This document shows positions 27,895-38,254 of a stretch of DNA of 64,000 nt, in pieces. The notes under the pieces were generated by a model. That model made no database searches. It was not told the origin of the DNA and saw only the letters and a program-made list of their open reading frames with translations. A program made the position numbers and the translations under genes. The stretch covers positions 186,001-250,000 of the forward strand of contig CAVTGS010000009.1 of assembly GCA_963734295.1 (NCBI GenBank), read 5' to 3'. Within the stretch, counting starts at the first letter, position 1, and every line of letters starts with the position of its first letter. The stretch comes from JAEUMW01 sp963734295. Lineage in GTDB: Bacteria > Pseudomonadota > Gammaproteobacteria > Burkholderiales > JAEUMW01.

Positions 27895-28703
27895 GGGCGG
27901 TAGCCCGGAATGAGGGCGCGCCCGAGGAGATAAGGCCAGTCTAGCTTGTCGATCTCCGGTCGGCGGGTGAACACATCGCCCTGCATTTCGTGGAGCTTCT
28001 GCTGGACGCGCTCGCCGCCCACCACCAAAAGCCGCGCATCGAAGCCGACGCGGCCCTGCAGGATGCGCCCGAGCGGTGCCCCGGCCTGCAGCATCTTCCG
28101 CGCGCGCTCGATCTCGAACATCATCAGCGCGCGCCAGCCCCCGTTTGCCTGGCGGGCAGCGATCTGCGTGTCCACTACGCGATAGCGCGCGAGATCCTCC
28201 AGCGGCAGGTAGAGGCGGCCCTGCTCGAAGTCGCGGGGCACGTCGCGCAGCATGCAGGTTAGCCAGAGTCCGCAGCAAAGCCCGTCGGAGAGCGCGAGGT
28301 GGCGCGGCGACGCCGCGTTGCACAGGTGCAGTACCAGTCGCCCGATCGGGTTCGCGGCGCGCCGCGCGTGGACCATGAGCTCGCCAAAGCTCCCGTAACG
28401 CGCGGTCGTGAGGTCGTCGCAGGCGGCGACGAGCAGGTCCCGCAAAGGTTCCAGCGGCAGGGAACGCCGCTCGATGACGGATGCGAGCGCGGCGCAGGGC
28501 GGGGGCGCCGGGCGAGTACCGGCGGCGATGGCATCGAGATCGAGGCTCAGGCGGTGGAGCTGCGCCAGCGGATCGCCGCGCGCATGCTGCACGATCTCGC
28601 GGACGTGGCCGGTGAACGCGAGCACGGGAGCGATATCCCGCGCGAGCGGTCGCGGCAGGCTGTGGGCAAGGCGGGAAAGTGTGGCGTGGTCGTCGAGACT
28701 CAT
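27891..28703 (-). CDS. hpnC: HpnC-family (squalene synthase-like) protein with degenerate first Asp motif
   Basis: A 270-residue squalene/phytoene synthase superfamily protein. HpnC normally converts presqualene diphosphate to hydroxysqualene. The N-terminal SLPRPLARDIAPVLAFTG matches the family, but the expected DDxxD that follows is VREIV, so the first metal-binding motif is lost. The second is retained (LRDVPRDFEQGRLYLP near residue 175). It is the first gene of a reverse-strand operon hpnC-hpnD-SDR. The usual third gene, hpnE, is not adjacent. Its promoter must lie in the short gap before tRNA-Leu. Confidence 0.8.
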   Translation of the reverse strand: MSLDDHATLSRLAHSLPRPLARDIAPVLAFTGHVREIVQHARGDPLAQLHRLSLDLDAIAAGTRPAPPPCAALASVIERRSLPLEPLRDLLVAACDDLTTARYGSFGELMVHARRAANPIGRLVLHLCNAASPRHLALSDGLCCGLWLTCMLRDVPRDFEQGRLYLPLEDLARYRVVDTQIAARQANGGWRALMMFEIERARKMLQAGAPLGRILQGRVGFDARLLVVGGERVQQKLHEMQGDVFTRRPEIDKLDWPYLLGRALIPGYRP

Positions 28704-28778
28704 CGAAAGCCGCCACCGTCCCCGAATGGCGGGACGGTCGGCATTATCTTACAATTACTTATCCGTGCCGTCCGGACC

Positions 28779-28864
<86 letters not shown>

Positions 28865-28900
28865 GCGTCGACAACCAGTGTTTCTTTAAGGACATCCTTG

Positions 28901-30205
28901 ATGCAGGCAATTCTGGAAAACCTGAACGGGCTCGAGCGGCGGCTGAACGTGTCGCTGCCCCTGGCCGAGATCGATTCGGAGGTTGCGGCGCGCTTGAGGA
29001 AGATCGCGCGTACCGCGAAGATCTCCGGGTTTCGGCCGGGCAAGGTCCCGCTCAAGATCGTGGCGCAGCAGTACGGTCCGCAGGTGCGGCAGGAAGTGCT
29101 GGGCGATGCGGTGAAGAGGAGCTTCGGCGATGCCGTTCGCGAGCAGAATCTGAGGGTGGCGGGCTTGCCGAACATCGAGCCTCACGCAAGCGGCGATGGC
29201 ACCGCGGCGTTCGAATACAGCGCCACGTTCGAGGTCTATCCGGAAGTGAAGGTAGCGGACGTCGCGGGTCTCGACTTCAAGCGGCCCGTGCACGAGGTTG
29301 TCGACGCCGATGTCGACCGGACGCTGGAAGTTCTGCGCCGGCAGCGGGTGAAATTCGACCCGGTCGAGCGGCCAGCAGCGGCGGAGGATCTCGTGACCAT
29401 CGACTACCGCGGTTCGATCGACGGCGTCGAATTCCCCGGGGGCGCGGCCACGGATCAGGGAGTCGTCCTCGGCCAGGGGCGGCTCCTGCCGGACTTCGAG
29501 GCGCACTTGATCGGGCTTGCCGCCGGCGGTAACGTCGGCTTCGACCTGCAGTTCCCGGACGCCTATCATGGCAAAGAAGTCGCGGGGAAAACGGCGCGCT
29601 TCGAGGTTGCGCTGAAGCGGGTGGCGGCCCCGCGTTTGCCGGAGGTGGATGCGGAGTTTGCCAAGGAGATGGGGATCGACGACGGTGACCTCGCGAAGCT
29701 CCGGGCCGAGGTGCGCTCGAACGTGGAGCGCGAGGTGAGAAACCGCATCCGGAAGCGGGTCAAGGAGCAGGTCATGCAGGCCCTGCTCGATGCGAACGAG
29801 ATCCCCGTTCCCAAGTCGCTCGTCGACCTGGAAACCCGGCGGCTCACGCAGGTGGCCCTGCAGGAGTTCGCGTCGCGCGGGGTCGACGTGGAACAGTTCC
29901 CGTTTCCCCGGGAAGGCTTCGAAGCGCAGGCGAAGCGCCGCGTAAGTCTCGGTCTGATTCTTGCGGAATTGGTGCGGGCGCACGATCTTGCGCCGCGTCC
30001 GGAGCAGGTGCGCGCGGCCGTCGAAGAGCACGCTCAGAGCTTCGAGCATCCCCGTGAGGTCGTGAAGTGGTACTATCAAGCGGCTGAAAGATTGAACGAG
30101 TTCGAGTCGATCGTGCTCGAAGAGAATGTGGTGCAATGGGTGCTCGGGACTGCTCGGGTCGAAGATCAGGCGGTCGCATTCGATGAACTCATGGGGAATG
30201 CCTGA
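28901..30205 (+). CDS. tig: trigger factor, ribosome-associated chaperone and prolyl isomerase
   Basis: A 434-residue chaperone that binds nascent chains at the ribosome exit tunnel. The ribosome-binding signature FRPGKVPLKIV lies near residue 43, the FKBP-type isomerase domain at about residues 155-245 (DLVTIDYRGSIDG), and the helical C-terminal chaperone domain after that. The ATG at 28901 starts the usual N-terminus. It heads the tig-clpP-clpX-lon folding and proteolysis cluster. Confidence 0.95.
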   Translation: MQAILENLNGLERRLNVSLPLAEIDSEVAARLRKIARTAKISGFRPGKVPLKIVAQQYGPQVRQEVLGDAVKRSFGDAVREQNLRVAGLPNIEPHASGDGTAAFEYSATFEVYPEVKVADVAGLDFKRPVHEVVDADVDRTLEVLRRQRVKFDPVERPAAAEDLVTIDYRGSIDGVEFPGGAATDQGVVLGQGRLLPDFEAHLIGLAAGGNVGFDLQFPDAYHGKEVAGKTARFEVALKRVAAPRLPEVDAEFAKEMGIDDGDLAKLRAEVRSNVEREVRNRIRKRVKEQVMQALLDANEIPVPKSLVDLETRRLTQVALQEFASRGVDVEQFPFPREGFEAQAKRRVSLGLILAELVRAHDLAPRPEQVRAAVEEHAQSFEHPREVVKWYYQAAERLNEFESIVLEENVVQWVLGTARVEDQAVAFDELMGNA

Positions 30206-30206
30206 C

Positions 30207-30833
30207 ATGCAAAGCAGGATGATGGAGCCGCAGGGGCTCGGCCTGATCCCGATGGTGATCGAGCAGAGTGGCCGCGGCGAGCGCGCTTACGATATCTATT
30301 CCCGACTACTCCGCGAGCGCGTCGTGTTTCTCGTGGGGCCCGTGAACGAGGTCTCCGCGAATCTGATCGTCGCGCAGCTCCTCTTTCTCGAGTCGGAAAA
30401 TCCGGACAAGGATATCTCCTTCTACATCAATTCGCCCGGCGGTTCGGTTTCGGCCGGGCTTGCCATCTACGATACGATGCAGTTCATCAAGTCCGACGTA
30501 AGCACCTTGTGCGTCGGGCAGGCGGCGAGCATGGGCGCACTCCTGCTGGCCGCCGGCGCGAAGGGCAAGCGGTTTTGCCTGCCCAACTCCCGAGTCATGA
30601 TTCATCAGCCGATGGGCGGATTCCAGGGCCAGGCTTCGGACATAGAGATACACGCGCGCGAAATCCTGTTCCTGCGGCAGCGGCTGAACGAGATCCTCGC
30701 GAACCACAGCGGTCAGGACATCAAGACCATCGAGAAAGACACGGACCGCGACAATTTTCTGAGCGCGGACGAGGCGGTGCGTTACGGCATCGTCGACAAG
30801 GTGTTGGCAAGTCGCACTGCGGTGGCCGCCTGA
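30207..30833 (+). CDS. clpP: ATP-dependent Clp protease proteolytic subunit
   Basis: Serine peptidase that forms the 14-mer degradation chamber used by ClpX. The catalytic serine is in GQAASMGALLLAAG near residue 102 and the histidine in SRVMIHQPMGG near residue 127. Length is about 208 residues. The ATG at 30207 is chosen because GGGGA at about 30193 is suitably spaced; an in-frame ATG at 30198 is an alternative. It is 1 base from the tig stop and 30 bases from clpX. Confidence 0.95.
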   Translation: MQSRMMEPQGLGLIPMVIEQSGRGERAYDIYSRLLRERVVFLVGPVNEVSANLIVAQLLFLESENPDKDISFYINSPGGSVSAGLAIYDTMQFIKSDVSTLCVGQAASMGALLLAAGAKGKRFCLPNSRVMIHQPMGGFQGQASDIEIHAREILFLRQRLNEILANHSGQDIKTIEKDTDRDNFLSADEAVRYGIVDKVLASRTAVAA

Positions 30834-30863
30834 GAGGGCTTCTTCATCACTCGGAAGACTGAC

Positions 30864-32129
30864 ATGTCGGACAAGATCGGCGGAGAAAAGCTTCTCTACT
30901 GCAGCTTCTGCGGCAAGAGTCAGCACGAAGTGCGGAAACTGATCGCCGGTCCCTCGGTGTTCATCTGTGACGAGTGCATCGAGCTTTGCAACGACATCAT
31001 CCGAGAGGAAACCCAGGGCGATCAGGCGACCAAGGGGGTTAAGTCAGACCTGCCCGTCCCGCGCGAGATCCGCGAGATTCTCGACCAGTACGTGATCGGG
31101 CAAGAGCAGGCCAAGAAGATTCTCTCGGTCGCGGTCTACAATCATTACAAGCGTCTCAAGACCCTGAGCAAGAACGAGGATATAGAGCTCGCCAAGTCGA
31201 ACATCCTGCTGGTCGGCCCGACCGGGTCGGGGAAGACGCTGCTCGCGCAGACGCTTGCCCGCCTGCTGAACGTGCCGTTCGTGATGGCCGACGCGACCAC
31301 GCTGACCGAGGCCGGTTATGTCGGAGAGGATGTCGAGAACATCATCCAGAAGCTCCTGCAGAAGTGCGACTACGACGTCGAGAAGGCACAGCGGGGCATT
31401 GTCTACATCGACGAGATAGACAAGATCTCGCGCAAGTCCGAGAACCCTTCCATCACGCGCGACGTGTCGGGTGAAGGCGTGCAGCAGGCCTTGCTGAAGC
31501 TAGTGGAAGGCACGATTGCATCCGTCCCGCCGCAGGGTGGGCGCAAGCACCCGAACCAGGAATTCGTTCAGGTCGATACGACGAATATCCTCTTCATCTG
31601 CGGCGGCGCGTTCGACGGCCTCGACAAGGTCATCCGGGCCCGTTCCGAGAAGGGCGGAATCGGCTTTGGCGCCGAGGTGAAGAGCCGCGATAACCGCAAG
31701 GACATCGGCGAGGTGTTGCGGGAGGTCGAGCCCGAGGATCTCATCAAGTACGGTCTGATCCCGGAGTTCGTCGGCCGCCTGCCGGTCGTCGCTACCCTCA
31801 CCGAACTGAACGAAAGTGCGCTGATTCAGATCCTGGTCGAACCCAAGAATGCCCTCGTCAAACAGTATCAGAGGCTCTTCGCCATGGAAGGGGTCGACCT
31901 CGAGGTGCGCGAGCTCGCACTGCGTGCCATCGCGCGAAAAGCGCTGGCACGGAAGACGGGTGCGCGAGGATTGCGCTCCATCCTCGAGCAGACCCTGCTC
32001 GATACGATGTTCGACCTGCCGTCTCTCGACGACGTGATCAAAGTGGCAATCGACGACGTGTCCGCGGGCGGTGAGATCAATCCGATCCTGATCTTCGCCG
32101 ATCAGCCCAAGGTCGCCGGCTCGGTTTGA
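30864..32129 (+). CDS. clpX: ATP-dependent Clp protease ATP-binding subunit ClpX
   Basis: AAA+ unfoldase that feeds substrates to ClpP. At 421 residues it has the normal architecture: an N-terminal zinc-binding domain (CSFCGKSQHEV at residue 13, CDECIELC near residue 35), Walker A GPTGSGKT near residue 119, Walker B IVYIDEIDKI near residue 180, and the ClpP-docking IGF loop (KGGIGFGAEV near residue 266). Intact throughout. Confidence 0.96.
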   Translation: MSDKIGGEKLLYCSFCGKSQHEVRKLIAGPSVFICDECIELCNDIIREETQGDQATKGVKSDLPVPREIREILDQYVIGQEQAKKILSVAVYNHYKRLKTLSKNEDIELAKSNILLVGPTGSGKTLLAQTLARLLNVPFVMADATTLTEAGYVGEDVENIIQKLLQKCDYDVEKAQRGIVYIDEIDKISRKSENPSITRDVSGEGVQQALLKLVEGTIASVPPQGGRKHPNQEFVQVDTTNILFICGGAFDGLDKVIRARSEKGGIGFGAEVKSRDNRKDIGEVLREVEPEDLIKYGLIPEFVGRLPVVATLTELNESALIQILVEPKNALVKQYQRLFAMEGVDLEVRELALRAIARKALARKTGARGLRSILEQTLLDTMFDLPSLDDVIKVAIDDVSAGGEINPILIFADQPKVAGSV

Positions 32130-32154
32130 CCGACTCCGTATCTCCCCCGACCCT

Positions 32155-32183
32155 TTGCTTCGCCATCCGAAGCAGGGTATCGT
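32155..32183 (+). promoter_or_regulatory. possible sigma-70 promoter upstream of lon
   Basis: TTGCTT at 32155-32160 and TATCGT at 32178-32183 are separated by 17 bases in the 131-base clpX-lon gap. The match is moderate. A heat-shock element would be expected for lon, but I do not see a clear one. Confidence 0.3.
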
Positions 32184-32198
32184 AGTTCGGCCGTGGGG

Positions 32199-32214
32199 CC
32201 CTGCCGCGGCAGGG
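32199..32214. repeat. perfect 16-bp palindrome between clpX and lon
   Basis: CCCTGCCGCGGCAGGG is fully self-complementary. It lies between the presumed lon promoter and its start codon. It could act as an operator, or fold in the lon leader. There is no T-run after it, so it is not a standard terminator. Confidence 0.5.
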
Positions 32215-32260
32215 AGCCGGTTTCCCGAACAAGATATTCCCATTCCCAGTAGGTGCATCC

Positions 32261-34673
<2,413 letters not shown>

Positions 34674-34736
34674 GCGTGGTCGCGTCGCTCGCACTGCGGC
34701 GCGGCGAACGTTGCGAAAAAAAACCGCATCGTTCCC

Positions 34737-34766
34737 TTGACGTGCGCATATTCCGCTTGCTATAAA
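34737..34766 (+). promoter_or_regulatory. sigma-70 promoter of the HU gene
   Basis: TTGACG at 34737-34742 and TATAAA at 34761-34766, spaced by 18 bases, followed by an AT-rich stretch. This is the clearest housekeeping promoter in the window and fits a highly expressed DNA-binding protein about 100 bases downstream. Confidence 0.72.
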
Positions 34767-34869
34767 AATAGGTAAGGGTCACCGCGGTTTGACGCGGTTC
34801 GAGGTTTCCGTCCGGTTCATGCGGCGTCCTACGAAGCGATCCGACATCAACGAAGCAAGGGGGAACGAA

Positions 34870-35142
34870 GTGAACAAAGCTGAGCTCATCGATGCCATTG
34901 CAAAGGGTGCGGACCTCTCCAAGGCATCCGCCGCACGTGCGCTCGACAGCGCGATCGGAGCGGTCAAGCAGGGCCTCAAGAAAGGCGGCATCGTGACGCT
35001 GGTCGGGTTTGGCACGTTCTACGTCGGCAAGCGCGTGGCGCGCACCGGCCGTAATCCGCGTACCGGTGCGTCGATCCGCATCAAGGCGGCGAAGGTCCCG
35101 AAGTTCCGGGCTGGAAAGGCGCTGAAAGACGCGATAAACTAG
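34870..35142 (+). CDS. hupB: DNA-binding protein HU
   Basis: A 90-residue nucleoid protein that bends DNA as a dimer. It begins MNKAELIDAIAKGADLSKAS. The conserved HU core VTLVGFGTFYVGKR is near residue 40 and the DNA-binding arm segment RTGRNPRTG near residue 56. The GTG start at 34870 follows a purine-rich AAGGGGGAACGA. Upstream in-frame codons exist, but that part is not HU-like. The lon-HU-tRNA-ppiD order is typical of betaproteobacteria. Confidence 0.94.
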   Translation: MNKAELIDAIAKGADLSKASAARALDSAIGAVKQGLKKGGIVTLVGFGTFYVGKRVARTGRNPRTGASIRIKAAKVPKFRAGKALKDAIN

Positions 35143-35195
35143 CGCTCCTTCGGCTGGACCGGTGCCCGCACGAGGGCGCCCGATGCAGAAACGAC

Positions 35196-35271
35196 GGGTG
35201 CTTAGCTCAGTTGGTAGAGCGTCGCCCTTACAAGGCGAATGTCGGGAGTTCGAACCTCTCAGCACCCACCA
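35196..35271 (+). tRNA. tRNA-Val (anticodon UAC)
   Basis: A 76-nt tRNA with acceptor stem GGGTGCT pairing with AGCACCC and an encoded CCA. The anticodon loop contains TAC. The D-arm is GCTCAGTTGGTAGAGC and the T-arm includes GTTCGAAC. Confidence 0.95.
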
Positions 35272-35290
35272 GCCGTACTGAAGGTCTCGG

Positions 35291-35367
35291 GGAGTGGTAG
35301 TTCAGTCGGTTAGAATACCGGCCTGTCACGCCGGGGGTCGCGGGTTCGAGTCCCGTCCACTCCGCCA
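35291..35367 (+). tRNA. tRNA-Asp (anticodon GUC)
   Basis: A 77-nt tRNA with acceptor stem GGAGTGG pairing with CCACTCC and an encoded CCA. The anticodon stem-loop is CCGGC-CTGTCAC-GCCGG with anticodon GTC. It lies 19 bases after tRNA-Val and is probably co-transcribed with it. Confidence 0.95.
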
Positions 35368-35378
35368 GATCAAGCAAG

Positions 35379-35408
35379 GAAGGCGAACGCGAGTTCGCCT
35401 TCTTTCGT
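35379..35408 (+). terminator. rho-independent terminator after the tRNA pair
   Basis: A 9-bp perfect stem, GAAGGCGAA with TTCGCCTTC (35379-35387 and 35394-35402) and a 6-base loop, is followed by a T-rich tail. It ends the tRNA-Val/tRNA-Asp transcript just before ppiD. Confidence 0.7.
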
Positions 35409-35442
35409 TGCGCCGGCGCAACGCGAGCGAGGCAAGGTTTTC

Positions 35443-37342
35443 ATGTTCGATTTCGTCCGCAACAAGAAATGGGTAGTCCAGGGGATCCTGGGCGCCATCG
35501 TCATCACCTTCGCCTTTTTCGGCATCGATGCCTATTTCCGCGACGCCGGTCCGGGCAGCGCGGTTGCCACGGTGGGCGAACAACGGATCTCGCAGGCGGA
35601 GTTCGGCGAGGCGCTGCGCAGACAGCAGGAGCAGGTGCGCCAGATGCTCGGCAATCAGGCCGACGCCGCGCTGCTCGACGGTCCGGAGATTCGCGCGATC
35701 GTGCTCGACCGGTTGATTCAGCGCCGGTTGCTCGTCGAACAGGCTGCGCGCGAGGGCATCGTGATTCCGGATGCCGATCTGCAGAAGCTGCTGCTCGAGA
35801 TCCCCGAGTTTCGCGACGGTGACCGCTTCTCGCTGGCGAAGTACGAGGACTTCCTGAAGGCGCGCCGGCGCACTGCCGTCCAGTTCGAGAACGAGCTGCG
35901 CGGCGATCTGATGGCACAGCGCCTGAGCGATGCCTATGCGGGTACGGCGATCGTTCCCGTGGCGGTGGTCGAGCGCCTCGCCCGGCTGCGCGAACAGAAG
36001 CGAGAGGTTCGATGGTCGGTGATCGCGCCGGAGCAGTTCCTCGATCGGGTCACGCTCGCGCCGGATGCGGCGCAGCAGTACTACGACAGTCACCAGGCCG
36101 AGTTCCAGATTCCCGAGAAGGCACGGGTCCAGTATCTCGTGCTATCGCCGGAGGCGCTGTCGGGTCAGGTGACGGTCAGCGAAGACGAGCTCCGGGCCTA
36201 CTATCAGCAGAACCTTTCCCGCTTCCAGAGACCCGAGGAGCGCCAGGCGAGCCACATCCTGATCAACGCGGACAAGTCCGCATCGCCGGAGGCGAGGGCG
36301 GCCGCGAAGGCAAAGGCGGAAGCACTGCTCACCCAGTTGAAACGCAAGCCGGAGAGTTTCGCGGAGGTGGCGAAGGCCAGCTCGCAGGACCCCGGTTCAG
36401 CCGCAAAGGGCGGTGACCTCGGTTTCTTCGGCCGCGGCATGATGGTGAAGCCGTTCGAGGATGCCGCGTTCGGCGCGAAGGTGGGCGAGCTCGTCGGCCC
36501 GGTCGCAACGGAATTCGGCTACCACATCATCAAGGTCACCAGCGTGAAACCGGCGCAGACCACCGAGTTCTCGCAGGCGAAGCCCGCGCATCGAGCAGGA
36601 GCTCCGGCGGCAGAAGGCCGAGAAGCGCTTCGCCGAGGCCGCGGAGACCTTCAGCAACCTCGTCTACGAGCAGGCGGACAGCCTCAAGCCGGCCGCCGAC
36701 GAGCTGCGGATCACGATCCAGGAAAGCCCCTGGATCACGCGCAGCGGATCCGAGCTCGCTGCGCTCGACCATCCGCGCTTGCTCGGCGCGGTGTTTTCGG
36801 ACGACGCGGTCCGGAACAAGCGCAACACCGAAGCGATCGACGCGGGCAACAGCACGCTCGTCGCGGCGCGCGTCATCGATCACCAGCCGGCGGCGATGAA
36901 GCCCTTCGCGGACGTGAGCGCAGCGATCAAGAAGAATCTGCTGCTGCAAGAGGCGCAGAAGCTCGCGGAGCAGGACGGGCAGGCAAAACTCGCAAAACTG
37001 CGCGCGGGCGAGCAGGTCGACATTCCCTGGAGCGATCCCAAGGTCGTGTCGCGCTCTGGCGCCGAGGGACTGCCGCCGGACGCCCTCAAGCAGGTCTTCC
37101 GCGTCGATGGCGCGAAGCTGCCGGCCTTCACCGGCGCGGATTACGGCAAGGGCAGGTACGCGCTGCTCAAGGTGACCAAGGTTGTCGAGCCGGCGGAGGT
37201 GAAGCCGGCGCAGCGGCGGGAACTCACGGGCGCCCTGGCCCAGGCTGCCGGCCAGGAAGATCTGACGGCCTATCTCGGCAGCCTGCGCAAGGATTACAAG
37301 GTCAGCGTCAACCAGGACCTGCTGCAACAGAAGCAGCCGTGA
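35443..37342 (+). CDS. ppiD: periplasmic folding chaperone PpiD (frame broken once)
   Basis: Inner-membrane-anchored SurA-like chaperone that helps newly secreted proteins fold. One N-terminal membrane helix (VVQGILGAIVITFAFFG, residues about 11-27) is followed by a SurA_N-like region and a parvulin domain (ASHILINADK near residue 268, GGDLGFFGRGMMV near residue 325). The frame breaks at the CCC run 36583-36585. Removing one C joins the two parts into 632 residues, the normal PpiD length. Convergent with fabI, with 4 bases between stops. Confidence 0.9.
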
Positions 37343-37346
37343 GGGC

Positions 37347-38149
37347 TCAGGAAGGATTCTCGGTCGCCTGCACGTCGAGCGCGATATGGCTGAAGCCGCT
37401 GTCGACGTAGAGCACCTCGCCGGTAATGCCCGCCGCGAGGTCGCTGCAGTAGAAACGCGGCGGCGTTTCCGACGTCTTCGATCGTCACGTTGCGCTTCAT
37501 CGGCGCCATCCGCTCGTGGAAGCTCAGGAGCTTCCCGAAATCGGCGATGCCCGCTGCCGCGAGCGGTCCTGATCGGCCCCGCCGAGATGCCGTTCACGCG
37601 AATGCCCTGCGGACCGAGATTCTGCGCCATATAGCGCACGCCGGCTTCGAGGCTCGCCTTGGCCAGGCCCATCACGTTGTAGTGGGGCACGGCGCGCACC
37701 GCACCCAGGTAGGTCATCGTGAGCAGTGCTGCGGGCCGCCCCGCCATCATCGGCCTCGCGGCTTTCGCGAGCGCGGGGAAGCTGTAGCTGCTGATGTCGT
37801 GGGCGATGCGAAATGCGTCGCGGCTCAGCGCATCGAGAAACTCCCCGTCGAGTGCCTCGCGCGGCGCGAATGCGATCGAATGCACGAGACCGTCGAGGCC
37901 ATCCCAGCGTTTGGCGAGCTCGGCAAAGACCGTGTCGATCTCCGCGTCGTTCGCGACATCGCAGGGCAGCACCAGATCGCTCGCGAACGCCGCGGCAAGC
38001 TTCACCACACGATCGCGGACGCGATCGCCCTGATAGGTGAAGGCGAGCTCGGCCCCTTCACGGTGCGCGGCCTGCGCGATGCCGTAGGCGATCGAACGAT
38101 TGCTGATGAGCCCGGTGACGAGAACTTTCCTGCCGGCGAGAAATCCCAT
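37347..38149 (-). CDS. fabI: enoyl-[acyl-carrier-protein] reductase FabI (frame broken twice)
   Basis: NADH-dependent last reduction step of fatty acid elongation. The N-terminus MGFLAGRKVLVTGLISNRSI is typical, and the catalytic Y-x6-K motif is intact (PHYNVMGLAKAS near residue 157). Two breaks occur near the 3' end: one at about 37558-37566 after GPIRT, one at about 37447-37453 within NAAAF. Each is repaired by removing one base, giving a 266-residue protein ending in HIALDVQATENPS, the expected length and ending. The drug- and substrate-binding loop is therefore readable only after repair. Confidence 0.9.
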
Positions 38150-38254
38150 GATGTCCGCGTTGGAACGAAAGGGCGGATTATAGCCGAAAGCCCTCCTGGA
38201 CAAGACGCGCGCCCGGGATGTGCGCTTCGGTCTTTCCGATACACTTCACGTCCG

